A DNA stretch of 64,000 nt from Nocardioides faecalis (GTDB lineage: Bacteria > Actinomycetota > Actinomycetes > Propionibacteriales > Nocardioidaceae). The stretch spans positions 434,001 through 498,000 of the forward strand of contig NZ_CP074406.1 in the NCBI RefSeq assembly GCF_018388425.1. Direction: 5' to 3'. The notes below the pieces were generated by a model. That model worked only from the letters and a program-made list of their open reading frames with translations. It made no database searches and was not told where the DNA came from. The stretch's first letter is position 1. Every line of letters begins with the position of its first letter. Shown piece by piece: positions 40,798 through 48,706 of this stretch. The position numbers were made by a program, and so were the translations under genes.

Positions 40798-40826
40798 ATC
40801 CTAGAACGGGGCTAGAACGGGTTCCA
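40798..40826 (-). promoter_or_regulatory. Putative korAB promoter with 11-bp-phased direct repeats
   Basis: On the minus strand: -35 TGGAAC (40826-40821), 17-nt spacer, -10 TAGGAT (40803-40798). Two identical CCCGTTCTAG copies, 11 bp apart, fill the spacer and overlap the -10. Confidence 0.5.
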
Positions 40827-40832
40827 CACCGG

Positions 40833-40852
40833 AGGTGGACACCTGTCCACCT
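40833..40852. promoter_or_regulatory. Perfect palindromic operator candidate upstream of korAB
   Basis: A 20-bp perfect palindrome, AGGTGGACA-CC-TGTCCACCT, centred about 50 bp upstream of the predicted korAB transcription start. Confidence 0.6.
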
Positions 40853-40942
40853 ACATCTCGACCGGGCATCGCAGCGGCGGTACCACGATATCGGGGTTCG
40901 GCGAAAGGGCTCGGCGAATCCGACTGGTGGTCGCGACCCAAA

Positions 40943-40958
40943 CGTGACATCGATCACC
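40943..40958. promoter_or_regulatory. CRP/GlxR-like site between korA and the sulfate operon
   Basis: CGTGA-CATCGA-TCACC matches 8 of 10 arm positions of TGTGA-N6-TCACA. It is 7 bp upstream of the proposed -35 of the sulfate operon. The 327-bp region 40740-41066 contains no gene, only regulatory signals. Confidence 0.4.
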
Positions 40959-40964
40959 GCGCGT

Positions 40965-41012
40965 GAGACAAAACCGCATCAACTCGATAATGTGCATTAG
41001 TCTGATCGAGTT
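40965..41012 (+). promoter_or_regulatory. Promoter and inverted-repeat operator of the sulfate transport operon
   Basis: Possible -35 GAGACA (40965-40970) and -10 GATAAT (40986-40991), spacer 15. An 8-bp inverted repeat, AACTCGAT (40981-40988) and ATCGAGTT (41005-41012), overlaps the -10. A second -10 choice is TAGTCT (40998-41003), inside the repeat. Confidence 0.5.
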
Positions 41013-41066
41013 AAACCCGAACCGAGCGACCGAGCGCTCGGCGGGCTCCAAGCCAAGGACAGATCA

Positions 41067-42098
41067 ATGAACCGACTTCTCAAGGCGGCCACGGCCGTGA
41101 TGACGAGTGCGTTGGCACTCACCGCCTGCTCCAGCGCCGGCGGAAGCAGTGCGGACGGCGACACCATCGGCATCTACGGCTTCGCTGTCCCGCAGGCGGC
41201 CAACGACGCCATCGCGGACGAGTTCGTCAAGACCGACGCCGGCGAGGGCGTGACGTTCTCCGGGTCCTACGGCGCGTCGGGCGAGCAGAGCCGCAAGGTC
41301 GCCGACACCAAGGGCAAGGACGTCGACTACGTCCACTTCTCTCTGGAGAGCGACGTCACCCGCCTGGTCGACGCCGGTCTCGTGGCGGAGGACTGGAACG
41401 CGGGCCCGAACAAGGGCATCGTCTCCGCCTCGATCGCCGTGATCGCGGTCGAGAAGGGCAACCCGCTCGGCATCGAGGGCTGGGACGACCTGGTTCGCAA
41501 GGACGTCAAGGTCGTCACCGCCGACCCGGCCAGCTCCGGGGCCGCTCGCTGGAACATCCTCGCCCTCTACACGCACGCTCTCTCGCAGGGCAAGAGCGAG
41601 AAGGAGGCGGACGCCTACCTCAAGAAGGTCTTCGCGAACGTGTCGAGCTGGGCCGCCAGCGGCCGCGAGGCCACCGAGGCGTTCAAGAAGGGCGTCGGGA
41701 ACGTGCTCATCACCTATGAGAACGAGGCCATCCTGGCCAAGCAGAAGGGCGAGGAGCTCGACTACATCGTCCCGGAGACCAGCTTCCTGATCGAGAACCC
41801 CGGCGCGGTGCTCAAGGACGCCGACCCGGTGGCCACCGACTGGCTGGAGTTCGTGCTCAGCGAGAAGGGCCAGACCGAGTTCGTGGAGAAGGGCTTCCGC
41901 CCGATCGGCGACCTCGACATCTCCGGCATCGAGGTGGACGGCGCCAACGACCCGGCCGACCCGTTCCCGGCGCCGTCGAAGAAGCTCTACACGACCGCCG
42001 ACCTCGGCGGCTGGCCGGCGATCGTCGAGGAGTGGTTCGGCAAGGACGGCGCCAAGCTGCGCTTCGACAAGCTGTACGCCGAAGCGACCCAGAAGTGA
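41067..42098 (+). CDS. sbp: Sulfate ABC transporter, substrate-binding lipoprotein
   Basis: The 343-aa type II periplasmic-fold binding protein has a signal peptide ending in the lipobox LTAC (lipidated Cys21). Features of sulfate/thiosulfate binders: FSGSYGASGEQSRKVA, YVHFSLESDVTRLV, WNILALYTHAL and NVLITYENEAILA. It delivers sulfate to CysTWA, encoded directly after it. Confidence 0.92.
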   Translation: MNRLLKAATAVMTSALALTACSSAGGSSADGDTIGIYGFAVPQAANDAIADEFVKTDAGEGVTFSGSYGASGEQSRKVADTKGKDVDYVHFSLESDVTRLVDAGLVAEDWNAGPNKGIVSASIAVIAVEKGNPLGIEGWDDLVRKDVKVVTADPASSGAARWNILALYTHALSQGKSEKEADAYLKKVFANVSSWAASGREATEAFKKGVGNVLITYENEAILAKQKGEELDYIVPETSFLIENPGAVLKDADPVATDWLEFVLSEKGQTEFVEKGFRPIGDLDISGIEVDGANDPADPFPAPSKKLYTTADLGGWPAIVEEWFGKDGAKLRFDKLYAEATQK

Positions 42099-42105
42099 CG
42101 CAGGC

Positions 42106-42954
42106 GTGACCGACACCCTCGTCGCCCCGGCTGGACCGGCTCGTACCTCGAGCCGGTCCAGCGGGCTCTTCCGTCTCACGCCGGTCAGCCGGGTCGGGCT
42201 CGGCCTCGCGCTGGTGTGGTTCAGCGTCCTGGTGATGCTCCCGCTGGCCGCGGTCGTCGGTGCGGCGGCCGCCGGCGGGTGGGGCGCCTTCTGGGGCACG
42301 CTCACCGACGCCCAGACCTTCGCCGCGCTCCGCCTGACCGTCATCGAGGCGGCCCTGGTCACTGTCGCCAACGCCGTGCTCGGCACGGTGGTCGCCTGGG
42401 TACTGGTGCGCGACCAGTTCTTCGGCAAGCGGGTGCTCGACGTCATCATCGACATCCCGTTCGCGCTGCCGACGATCGTGGCGGGCCTCGTGCTGCTCAG
42501 CCTCTACGGCCCGGACAGCCCGGTCGGCGTCAACATCGTCAACACCCGCCAGGGCATCTTCCTCGCCCTGCTCTTCGTGACCCTGCCGTTCGTCGTACGC
42601 ACGGTGCAGCCGGTGCTCATCGAGCTGGACGCGGACGTGGAGGAGGCCGCCGCCTCGCTCGGCGCCTCGCGGTTCACGACGTTCCGCCGGATCATCCTGC
42701 CCAGCCTGGTGCCGGCGATCGCCGCGGGCTCCTCGCTCGGCTTCGCCCGGGCGATCAGCGAGTTCGGCTCGCTGGTGCTGATCTCGGGCAACACGCCGTA
42801 CCAGACGGAGGTGGCCTCGCTGAAGATCCTCAAGTTCATCGAGGGCGACAACCAGGCCGGTGCGGCCGCGGTCGCGGTGCTGCTCCTGGCGGTCGCCGTG
42901 CTCACCATCGTCGCGCTCGACCTGATCTCACGGAGGGTGGCACGCCGTGGCTGA
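42106..42954 (+). CDS. cysT: Sulfate ABC transporter permease CysT
   Basis: The 282-aa permease has six helices. The ATPase-coupling EAA loop is EEAAASLGASRFTTFRRIILPSL. GTG start 7 nt after the sbp stop. Confidence 0.93.
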   Translation: MTDTLVAPAGPARTSSRSSGLFRLTPVSRVGLGLALVWFSVLVMLPLAAVVGAAAAGGWGAFWGTLTDAQTFAALRLTVIEAALVTVANAVLGTVVAWVLVRDQFFGKRVLDVIIDIPFALPTIVAGLVLLSLYGPDSPVGVNIVNTRQGIFLALLFVTLPFVVRTVQPVLIELDADVEEAAASLGASRFTTFRRIILPSLVPAIAAGSSLGFARAISEFGSLVLISGNTPYQTEVASLKILKFIEGDNQAGAAAVAVLLLAVAVLTIVALDLISRRVARRG

Positions 42955-43795
42955 CACTCGAACCACCCGGCACCGCAAGGGTCCGGTCACCTACGCGCTG
43001 CGGATCGGCGTCATCGCCTACCTCGGCGTGCTGGTGGTGTGGCCCCTCTACGAGGTCGGCGTGCGCACCTTCGCCCCCATCGAGCGCGGTGCCGAGGGCG
43101 GTCTGGCCGCCTTCTGGGAGCGGCTGCAGGACCCGACCGTCAGCTACGCCTTCTCCCTCACCGCCACCTGCGCGTTCTGGGCGGTGCTGATCAACACCGT
43201 CTTCGGCGTGGGGATCTCGCTGCTGCTGGTCCGCTACTCCTTCCCCGGCCGACGGATCCTCTCGGTGCTCGTCGACCTGCCGATGTCGGTCTCCCCGGTC
43301 GTGGTCGGCCTGGCCCTCGTGCTCGCCTACAGCACCGGCCAGGGCTGGTTCGGGGAGACGCTGGCCTCGGCGGGCATCTTCATCATCGGCTCCACCCCCG
43401 GCCTGATCATGGCGACCGCCTTCGTCAGCCTCCCGTTGGTGATCCGCGAGATCGTGCCCGTGCTGCAGGAGATCGGCACCGACGCCGAGCTGGCCGCCAG
43501 CAGCCTGGGGGCCAACGGCTGGCAGACGTTCCGCCGGATCACGCTGCCCAGCATCAAGTGGGCCGTGGTCTACGGGGTCGTGCTGAGCATGGCCCGCTCC
43601 CTCGGCGAGTTCGGCGCGGTCAAGATCGTCAGCCCCGGCGCCGAGTACCGCGGGGAGACCGCCACCATCCTCATCCAGAACCGGTACACCAACTACGAGG
43701 AGCCGACCGCCTACGCGGCCGCCTTCGTCCTCGTGCTCGCCTCCGTGCTGGCACTCGTGGTGGTGTCCCTCATCCGCAAGGAAGAGCACGCATGA
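42947..43795 (+). CDS. cysW: Sulfate ABC transporter permease CysW
   Basis: The 282-aa partner permease has the EAA loop [26 protein letters not shown] start, overlapping cysT by 8 nt; GGAGGGTGG lies just upstream. Confidence 0.93.
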   Translation: MADTRTTRHRKGPVTYALRIGVIAYLGVLVVWPLYEVGVRTFAPIERGAEGGLAAFWERLQDPTVSYAFSLTATCAFWAVLINTVFGVGISLLLVRYSFPGRRILSVLVDLPMSVSPVVVGLALVLAYSTGQGWFGETLASAGIFIIGSTPGLIMATAFVSLPLVIREIVPVLQEIGTDAELAASSLGANGWQTFRRITLPSIKWAVVYGVVLSMARSLGEFGAVKIVSPGAEYRGETATILIQNRYTNYEEPTAYAAAFVLVLASVLALVVVSLIRKEEHA

Positions 43796-44781
43796 ACATC
43801 CAGATCAACGGCGTCAACAAGCGGTACGGCGACTTCGTCGCGCTGGAGGACATCAACGTCTCCCTGCCCACCGGTCAGCTGACCGCGCTGCTCGGCCCGA
43901 GCGGCGGCGGCAAGTCCACGCTGCTGCGCATCATCGCCGGGCTCGAGACCGCGGACTCGGGCACCGTGGAGATCGCGGGCACCGACGCCACCCGGCTGCC
44001 TCCGCAGAAGCGCAACGTCGGCTTCGTGTTCCAGCACTACGCGGTCTTCAAGCACCTCACGGTCGCCAAGAACGTCGCCTTCGGCCTGGAGATCCGCAAG
44101 CGGCCCAAGGCGGAGGTCAAGGCGAAGGTGGCCGAGCTGCTGGACCTGGTGCACCTGTCCCAGTTCGCGCACCGGTTGCCCTCGCAGCTCTCCGGCGGCC
44201 AGCGACAGCGGCTCGCCCTCGCGCGGGCGCTGGCCGTCGAGCCCAGCGTGCTGCTCCTCGACGAGCCGTTCGGGGCGCTGGACGCCAAGGTCCGCAAGGA
44301 GCTTCGCGACTGGCTGCGCCGCCTGCACGAGGACGTCCACGTCACCACCGTCTTCGTCACCCACGACCAGGAGGAGGCCCTCGAGGTCGCCGACGAGATC
44401 GTGGTGATCAACGAGGGCCGCATCGAGCAGATCGGCACCCCCGACCAGCTCTACGACGAGCCCGCCAACGAGTTCGTGATGGGCTTCCTCGGCGAGGTGA
44501 CCCGCCTGGGGGCCCAGCGGCTGCGCCCGCACGACATCGAGCTGACCGTGACGCCGGTGCCCGGGACGTACGCCGGGACCATCGTGCGCGCCCTACGGGT
44601 GGGCTTCGAGGTCCGGATCACCGTGCAGGTCGAGGGTCAGGACGAGGACGTCCTGGTGGTGCTCTCGCGCACCAACGCCCGTGCGCTGGCACTCGACGTC
44701 GGCACCCGGGTGTGGCTGAGCCCGGCCGTCGGGGCCACCGCGATCTCCGCGGGCGAGATCGTCGAGGTCGCCGCGGTCTGA
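43792..44781 (+). CDS. cysA: Sulfate ABC transporter ATP-binding protein CysA
   Basis: This 329-aa ATPase has the Walker [10 protein letters not shown] (35-43), Q-loop FVFQHYAVF, signature LSGGQRQR (133-140), Walker [13 protein letters not shown] and switch His in [10 protein letters not shown]. The C-terminal 85 residues form a regulatory (TOBE-like) domain. ATGA overlap with cysW. No sulfate reduction genes are in the window. Confidence 0.94.
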   Translation: MNIQINGVNKRYGDFVALEDINVSLPTGQLTALLGPSGGGKSTLLRIIAGLETADSGTVEIAGTDATRLPPQKRNVGFVFQHYAVFKHLTVAKNVAFGLEIRKRPKAEVKAKVAELLDLVHLSQFAHRLPSQLSGGQRQRLALARALAVEPSVLLLDEPFGALDAKVRKELRDWLRRLHEDVHVTTVFVTHDQEEALEVADEIVVINEGRIEQIGTPDQLYDEPANEFVMGFLGEVTRLGAQRLRPHDIELTVTPVPGTYAGTIVRALRVGFEVRITVQVEGQDEDVLVVLSRTNARALALDVGTRVWLSPAVGATAISAGEIVEVAAV

Positions 44782-44803
44782 GGGACTGGTGGGCGCCCGC
44801 TGC

Positions 44804-44867
44804 GTCAGCGGGTCAGCGGGTCAGCGGGTCAGCGGGTCAGCGGGTCAGCGGGTCAGCGGGTCAGCGG
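44804..44867. repeat. 8-bp perfect tandem repeat, eight copies
   Basis: GTCAGCGG is repeated eight times without a mismatch (64 bp) between cysA and the convergent lytic transglycosylase gene. The stop codon of the latter (44861-44863) lies in the last copy. Confidence 0.95.
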
Positions 44868-45619
44868 GCGCGGGAGGCGTAGGTGTTGGCGTGCGTGGCC
44901 ACCGCCGCGACGTAGTCGTCGGAGTGGTTGTAGCTGAACACCGCGCGCCGCCACGTGTCGGCGACCGACAAGTTGCCGCTGTGGCACAGATAGCGCGCCG
45001 CGGCGAGCGCCGCGTCGTCGATCTGGTCGGGGTCTGCGGTCCCGTCACCGTCGCCGTCGGCCCCCCAACGCTCCCACGTGGAGGGGATGAACTGCAGCGG
45101 ACCGACCGCGCGGTCCCAGGTGGTGTCGCCGTCCAGCGCGCCACCGTCGGTGTCGCGGATCGCCGCGAACGTCGTACCGTCCAGCGCCGGGCCACGGACG
45201 GCCGGCACGCTGCGTCCGTCGGCGCCGAGGACCGTCTCGTCGGCGGCGCTGTGGCCGGACTCCACCCAGCCGATCCCGGCCAGGGTGTTCCAGCCGACCC
45301 GGCACCCCGGCTGCTCCTCGGCCAGGCGCAGTTGGGCGCCCGCATAGGCGGACAGCGCTCGGGCCGGGATGCCGGTGGACCGCGCGGTGGCGTCCAGCCA
45401 CTCGGGCGCCGGCTGGTAGGGGTTCGTCGCTCCCGAGCCCGCCCCGGCGGCGGGGGCCGGGACGGCGGACGGCTCGGCCTGCACGACCACGACGCCCCCG
45501 TTCAGGGACGCCGGGCGCGCGGGTTCGGAGCTGGCCGCCATCGCGATGCCGGTGCCTACGGCGACGAGGGCGAGCGCGCCGAGCGCGATCGAAGCGCCCC
45601 GCAGGCGCTCGGTGCCCAC
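44861..45619 (-). CDS. Secreted lytic murein transglycosylase (second paralogue)
   Basis: The 252-aa protein has an N-terminal hydrophobic signal or anchor (residues 10-30), an Ala/Pro linker to about 70, and a transglycosylase domain with the catalytic Glu120 in GIGWVESGHS, the GPLQFIPSTWERWG motif and VFSYNHSDDYV. It lacks the C-terminal tail of the paralogue at 2590-3861. GTG start, 4 nt after the yajQ stop, so it may be translated with yajQ. The stop sits in an 8-bp tandem repeat. Confidence 0.85.
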   Translation of the reverse strand: MGTERLRGASIALGALALVAVGTGIAMAASSEPARPASLNGGVVVVQAEPSAVPAPAAGAGSGATNPYQPAPEWLDATARSTGIPARALSAYAGAQLRLAEEQPGCRVGWNTLAGIGWVESGHSAADETVLGADGRSVPAVRGPALDGTTFAAIRDTDGGALDGDTTWDRAVGPLQFIPSTWERWGADGDGDGTADPDQIDDAALAAARYLCHSGNLSVADTWRRAVFSYNHSDDYVAAVATHANTYASRAR

Positions 45620-45623
45620 GCGC

Positions 45624-46115
45624 TCAGCGATAGTTCGTGAACTGGACGGCGAAGTCGAGGTCCTGGGCCTTCACCAGCGCGATCACGGCCTGCAGGTCGT
45701 CGCGCTTCTTCGACGACACCCGCAGCTCGTCGCCCTGGATCTGCGCCTTGACGCCCTTGGGGCCCTCGTCGCGGATGAGCTTGGAGATCTTCTTGGCGTC
45801 CTCGGAGGAGATGCCCTCCTTGAGGGCGATCGAGATCTTCGAGACCTGCCCGGACTGGCGCGGCTCGGAGGCGTCGAGGATCTTCAGCGACTGGTTGCGC
45901 TTGATCAGCTTGTCCTGGAAGACGCTGAGCACCGCGTTCGCGCGGTCGTCGGCGGACGCGGCGATCTCGATGGCCTGCTCGCCCTTCCACTCGATGCTCG
46001 CTCCCGTGCCCTTGAAGTCGAAGCGCGTGGCGATCTCGCGGGCGGTCTGGCCGAGGGCGTTGTCGACCTCCTGACGGTCGATCTTGCTGACGATGTCGAA
46101 GGACGAGTCGGCCAT
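45624..46115 (-). CDS. yajQ: YajQ family nucleotide-binding protein
   Basis: The 163-aa protein has exactly the usual family length from ATG 46115 ([17 protein letters not shown]); a GTG three codons earlier is less likely. Two ferredoxin-like halves are visible, with ATRFDFKGT and [34 protein letters not shown]. YajQ proteins bind nucleotides, in some species cyclic di-GMP. It is divergent from tRNA-Tyr. Confidence 0.93.
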   Translation of the reverse strand: MADSSFDIVSKIDRQEVDNALGQTAREIATRFDFKGTGASIEWKGEQAIEIAASADDRANAVLSVFQDKLIKRNQSLKILDASEPRQSGQVSKISIALKEGISSEDAKKISKLIRDEGPKGVKAQIQGDELRVSSKKRDDLQAVIALVKAQDLDFAVQFTNYR

Positions 46116-46158
46116 GGCTGTCACCTGCGCTGGTTTCGGTCGGACGGGAGGACTGCGC

Positions 46159-46164
46159 TATTGT
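46159..46164 (+). promoter_or_regulatory. -10 element TATTGT upstream of tRNA-Tyr
   Basis: TATTGT fits TAnnnT and lies 60 bp before the tRNA gene; a weak -35 TTCGGT (46135-46140) is 18 bp upstream. Confidence 0.4.
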
Positions 46165-46223
46165 TTCGCGTCGTCACCGGCCAACCAACTCAGGGTGGCA
46201 ATTCCTGAGGTCGGAGACAGCCC

Positions 46224-46305
46224 GGCAGATTGCCCGAGCGGCCAAAGGGAGCTGACTGTAAATCAGCCGGCATTGCCTACGTAGGTTCGAATCCTGCATC
46301 TGCCA
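46224..46305 (+). tRNA. tRNA-Tyr (anticodon GTA)
   Basis: An 82-nt gene with a long variable arm, as expected for bacterial tRNA-Tyr. The acceptor arms GGCAGAT (46224-46230) and ATCTGCC (46298-46304) pair, the anticodon GTA is at 46258-46260, and the T-loop GGTTCGAATCC is present. CCA is not encoded. Confidence 0.95.
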
Positions 46306-46314
46306 CGGCAACAA

Positions 46315-46346
46315 GACAGGCCCCCGCCTCACGGTGGGGGCCTGTC
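46315..46346 (+). terminator. Terminator after tRNA-Tyr
   Basis: An 11-bp stem, GACAGGCCCCC (46315-46325) with GGGGGCCTGTC (46336-46346), extended by two inner pairs. Confidence 0.65.
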
Positions 46347-46406
46347 GCATTCCCGGCGGCCTGCGGTGCGCGGGCGGTCCGTGGCCGGTTCGTGGCCTGC
46401 TCGTCC

Positions 46407-46772
46407 TCAGCCGAGGGTGAAGGTCAGCCAGAGGCCGAGGGCGGTGGTCGCGGGGGCGACCAGCAGCCAGGCGGTGAGCGGGCTGTGCTTGTGGATGGCG
46501 CGACCGCCGGCGACGGCGATCACCATGAACGCGCCGGCGATGATGTTGAGGCCGATCCGCGCGGCCGTCGCCGAGGCGGGCGTCTCGATCGCGGCGAAGA
46601 CCATGGCACCTGCCATGTGCGCGGCCGTGAACACCACCAGCGTCGACATCACCCAGCGCTGCACCTGCGTCAGGGACCGGTCGTCGACCGGGCGGACCGG
46701 GTGTGCCGGGTCCATCAGGTGGCGGCGACGGCGGGCCTGGGGCTGCGGGGCGGTGTGCGGGGCGGTGCTCAT
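46407..46772 (-). CDS. Small membrane protein divergent from an OhrR-type regulator
   Basis: The 121-aa protein has three hydrophobic segments (about residues 41-62, 69-90 and 98-119). No known domain is recognised. The ATG at 46772 follows GATAGGAGAGC. It shares a 60-bp intergenic region and an obvious operator with the regulator, so it is probably its target. Confidence 0.7.
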   Translation of the reverse strand: MSTAPHTAPQPQARRRRHLMDPAHPVRPVDDRSLTQVQRWVMSTLVVFTAAHMAGAMVFAAIETPASATAARIGLNIIAGAFMVIAVAGGRAIHKHSPLTAWLLVAPATTALGLWLTFTLG

Positions 46773-46786
46773 CGTGCTCTCCTATC

Positions 46787-46818
46787 TTGGTGTGCCAATA
46801 GTTTGCACACCAACTATT
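46787..46818. promoter_or_regulatory. MarR/OhrR-type operator with nested inverted repeats
   Basis: TTGGTGTGC (46787-46795) pairs with GCACACCAA (46805-46813), and AATAGTT (46797-46803) with AACTATT (46812-46818). The second repeat ends 2 bp before the -10 box of the regulator. Confidence 0.7.
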
Positions 46819-46820
46819 GC

Positions 46821-46826
46821 TAGGCT
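46821..46826 (+). promoter_or_regulatory. -10 element TAGGCT of the OhrR-type gene (leaderless type)
   Basis: TAGGCT, 6 nt (AACACC), then GTG at 46833. Confidence 0.65.
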
Positions 46827-46832
46827 AACACC

Positions 46833-47288
46833 GTGCCCTCGCCTGCTGATTCCCCCCGGATCGAGAACCCGCTCGCCCTCGACCAGCAGGTCTGCTTCGC
46901 GCTGGCCATCGCTTCCCGCAGCGTCGTCGCGCTCTACCGACCCTTCCTGGAGCCGCTGGGACTGACCCACCCGCAGTACCTGGTGATGCTCTGCCTGTGG
47001 GAGCAGGAGCCGCGACGGGTCTCTGAGCTCTCCCGGCTGCTCGAGCTCGACCCCGGCACGCTCTCCCCGCTGCTGAAGCGGTTGGAGGCCGCCGGCTTCG
47101 TGCGGCGCGAGCGCGACCCCGATGACGAGCGGGCGCTGGCGGTCTCGCTCACCGAGCAGGGACGTGCCCTGCGCGCGAAGGCCGAGGACATCCCGGCCGG
47201 CATCGTGGAGCGGCTCGGCGTGCCGATCGACGAGCTCATGGACCTGCACCGTCGGCTGACCCGGGTGATCGAGGCAGCGAAGCGCTGA
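46833..47288 (+). CDS. MarR family transcriptional regulator, OhrR-like
   Basis: The 151-aa winged-helix regulator has the OhrR hallmark LDQQVCFALAIASRSV with Cys21 at the place of the peroxide-sensing cysteine, then YRPFLEPLGLTHPQYLVMLCLWE and the DNA-binding helix LSRLLELDPGTLSPLLKRLEA. It likely represses until the cysteine is oxidised by organic hydroperoxides. No ohr peroxidase gene is adjacent; the divergent gene is a membrane protein. Confidence 0.88.
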   Translation: MPSPADSPRIENPLALDQQVCFALAIASRSVVALYRPFLEPLGLTHPQYLVMLCLWEQEPRRVSELSRLLELDPGTLSPLLKRLEAAGFVRRERDPDDERALAVSLTEQGRALRAKAEDIPAGIVERLGVPIDELMDLHRRLTRVIEAAKR

Positions 47289-47343
47289 CGTGCCGGCCGG
47301 CAGTCGGCCCGGGACCTACCGGTATGCCCTGCCGCCGGCTGCC

Positions 47344-47349
47344 TACCGT
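47344..47349 (+). promoter_or_regulatory. -10 element TACCGT (leaderless type) for the small zinc-ribbon gene
   Basis: TACCGT, 6 nt (CAGGGC), then ATG at 47356. Confidence 0.55.
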
Positions 47350-47355
47350 CAGGGC

Positions 47356-47505
47356 ATGGAGGCACCTGTGAACCCGACGACCTGTGCAGAGTGCGGCTCG
47401 GCGATGGACCCCGCGCCGCTGTCCGGACCGGACCCCGACCCCGACCCCGACCCCGCCCGGTGGGTCTGCCCGCGTTGCGGCCACGAGGAGGCCACTGCGT
47501 CCTGA
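47356..47505 (+). CDS. Small zinc-ribbon protein
   Basis: The 49-aa protein has two CxxC knuckles (TCAECG and WVCPRCG) joined by a linker with a (DP)4 stretch coded by 6-bp repeats. Such pairs bind one zinc ion. The longer open frame would add 22 residues, but the TACCGT box 6 nt before ATG 47356 supports the short form. Function unknown. Confidence 0.6.
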   Translation: MEAPVNPTTCAECGSAMDPAPLSGPDPDPDPDPARWVCPRCGHEEATAS

Positions 47506-47536
47506 GCAACGCCTGCTCCGCGGCGCAGACGGTGTC

Positions 47537-48037
47537 TCAGGTCCGCGACACCTGCTCGCGCTGCCGGGAGCGCCGGGCCAGCAGCCGGGAGCGCCAGCCC
47601 AGCACGATGACGATCGAGCTGGACACCAGCGAGATCCAGCCGACCCACTGGCCGAGGTTGAAGCTGCGCCGGTCCTCGGCCAGGGACGAGCGCACGTCGT
47701 CGGTGTCCAGGTGCGTGAGCAGCTCGCCCTTCGGGTCACTCAGCACCGTGACCTCGTCACCCACCTCCCAGCCGTCGCAGTCCTCCAGCTCGACCAGGGA
47801 CTGCTCGACCCCGTCGAGCGTGTAGCGCACGTCGGGGCAGTACACCGTGCGGGTGGTGGAGCTGCGCCGGCTCCGCTCGGTGACCTCGCGCTCGCGGATC
47901 TCGGTGACCACGCCCTTGCTGCGCACCCCGTCGGCGCGCAGCCGGTCGAAGTCCTCGGCGTCCTCGACGGGGGCGCCCGAGAGCCCGGTCAGCCAGATGA
48001 GCAGGATTCCGATCACGAAGAGGAAGTAGCGGGCCAC
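47537..48037 (-). CDS. DUF3592-like membrane protein
   Basis: The protein has 166 aa: an N-terminal helix (residues 3-21), an extracytoplasmic beta-rich domain with YCPDVRYTLDG and CDGWEVGDEVTVLSDPKGE, and a C-terminal helix (about 130-150). This is the layout of DUF3592 proteins. The GTG at 48037 is chosen because GGAAGGAAGG precedes it; the upstream TTG frame is unlikely. Function unknown. Confidence 0.65.
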   Translation of the reverse strand: MARYFLFVIGILLIWLTGLSGAPVEDAEDFDRLRADGVRSKGVVTEIREREVTERSRRSSTTRTVYCPDVRYTLDGVEQSLVELEDCDGWEVGDEVTVLSDPKGELLTHLDTDDVRSSLAEDRRSFNLGQWVGWISLVSSSIVIVLGWRSRLLARRSRQREQVSRT

Positions 48038-48121
48038 GGCGCCCTTCCTTCCCCGCCCCCCGCGCCTCAATCCTCCCGGTTTACCGGCGGCCCGGCGCGC
48101 TCCAGGGGCGCGGGGTCGGGC

Positions 48122-48589
48122 TCAGGCGGGGGTGAGGAGGAAGACCGGGATCACCCGGTCGGTCCACTCGGTGTACTTGTCGTAGTTGGGCCACACCGTG
48201 GTCATGTGCGCCCAGGCCCGGTCCTTCTCCTCACCGGTGAGCTCGCGCCACCGGCAGGTGTAGGGACGCCGGTTGTAGACGATCTCGACGGTCTCGGCGG
48301 CGCGCAGGTTCGCCGACCAGATCGGCGGCTTCGGCGCGCCGAACGAGGAGCCTGCGATCAGCCACCCGCCCTGCCAGGGCACGCACAGCAGCGGTGTCGT
48401 GCGCGGGATGCCGCTCTTGCGGCCCTTGACCGTCAGCAGCAGGCTCGGCAGGCCGGCGATGCCGACCATGCTGACCCGGCCGCGGGTCAGCCGCTGCAGG
48501 TGCTTGTCGGTCCACGTGATCTGGGGCAGCAGCCCGGGCATCCACGAGTAGGAACCGAGCTTGATCGCGATCGGGGTGAGCAGGCCCAT
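48122..48589 (-). CDS. Deazaflavin (F420)-dependent nitroreductase family protein
   Basis: The 155-aa split-barrel protein has GRKSGIPRTTPLLCVPW and GWLIAGSSFGAPKPPIWSANLRA, the DUF385/Ddn family pattern. It probably binds F420H2 and reduces an unknown substrate. ATG 48589 is preferred over GTG 48598 because TAGGGT lies 7 nt before the ATG and would overlap the GTG. Confidence 0.85.
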   Translation of the reverse strand: MGLLTPIAIKLGSYSWMPGLLPQITWTDKHLQRLTRGRVSMVGIAGLPSLLLTVKGRKSGIPRTTPLLCVPWQGGWLIAGSSFGAPKPPIWSANLRAAETVEIVYNRRPYTCRWRELTGEEKDRAWAHMTTVWPNYDKYTEWTDRVIPVFLLTPA

Positions 48590-48596
48590 GCCGCGC

Positions 48597-48602
48597 ACCC
48601 TA
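48597..48602 (-). promoter_or_regulatory. -10 element TAGGGT (leaderless type) for the F420-dependent gene
   Basis: On the minus strand TAGGGT, 7 nt (GCGCGGC), then ATG at 48589. Confidence 0.6.
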
Positions 48603-48642
48603 GGGGAAACCCGTCGTTCCCGCGGGCCCGTCCGGACAACGT

Positions 48643-48679
48643 CGACGGGGCGCCCTCCTCGTGGGAGGACGCCCCGTCG
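48643..48679 (-). terminator. Terminator after the Pro/Gly-rich membrane protein gene
   Basis: A long stem (48643-48658 with 48664-48679), one C/A mismatch, 5-nt loop. Confidence 0.65.
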
Positions 48680-48706
48680 TGGGCTTCGCGGTCGCGGCGT
48701 GAGCCG

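Noticed and set aside
44804-44867. CRISPR-like array
   Set aside because: The units are 8 bp with no spacers, so it is a simple tandem repeat.
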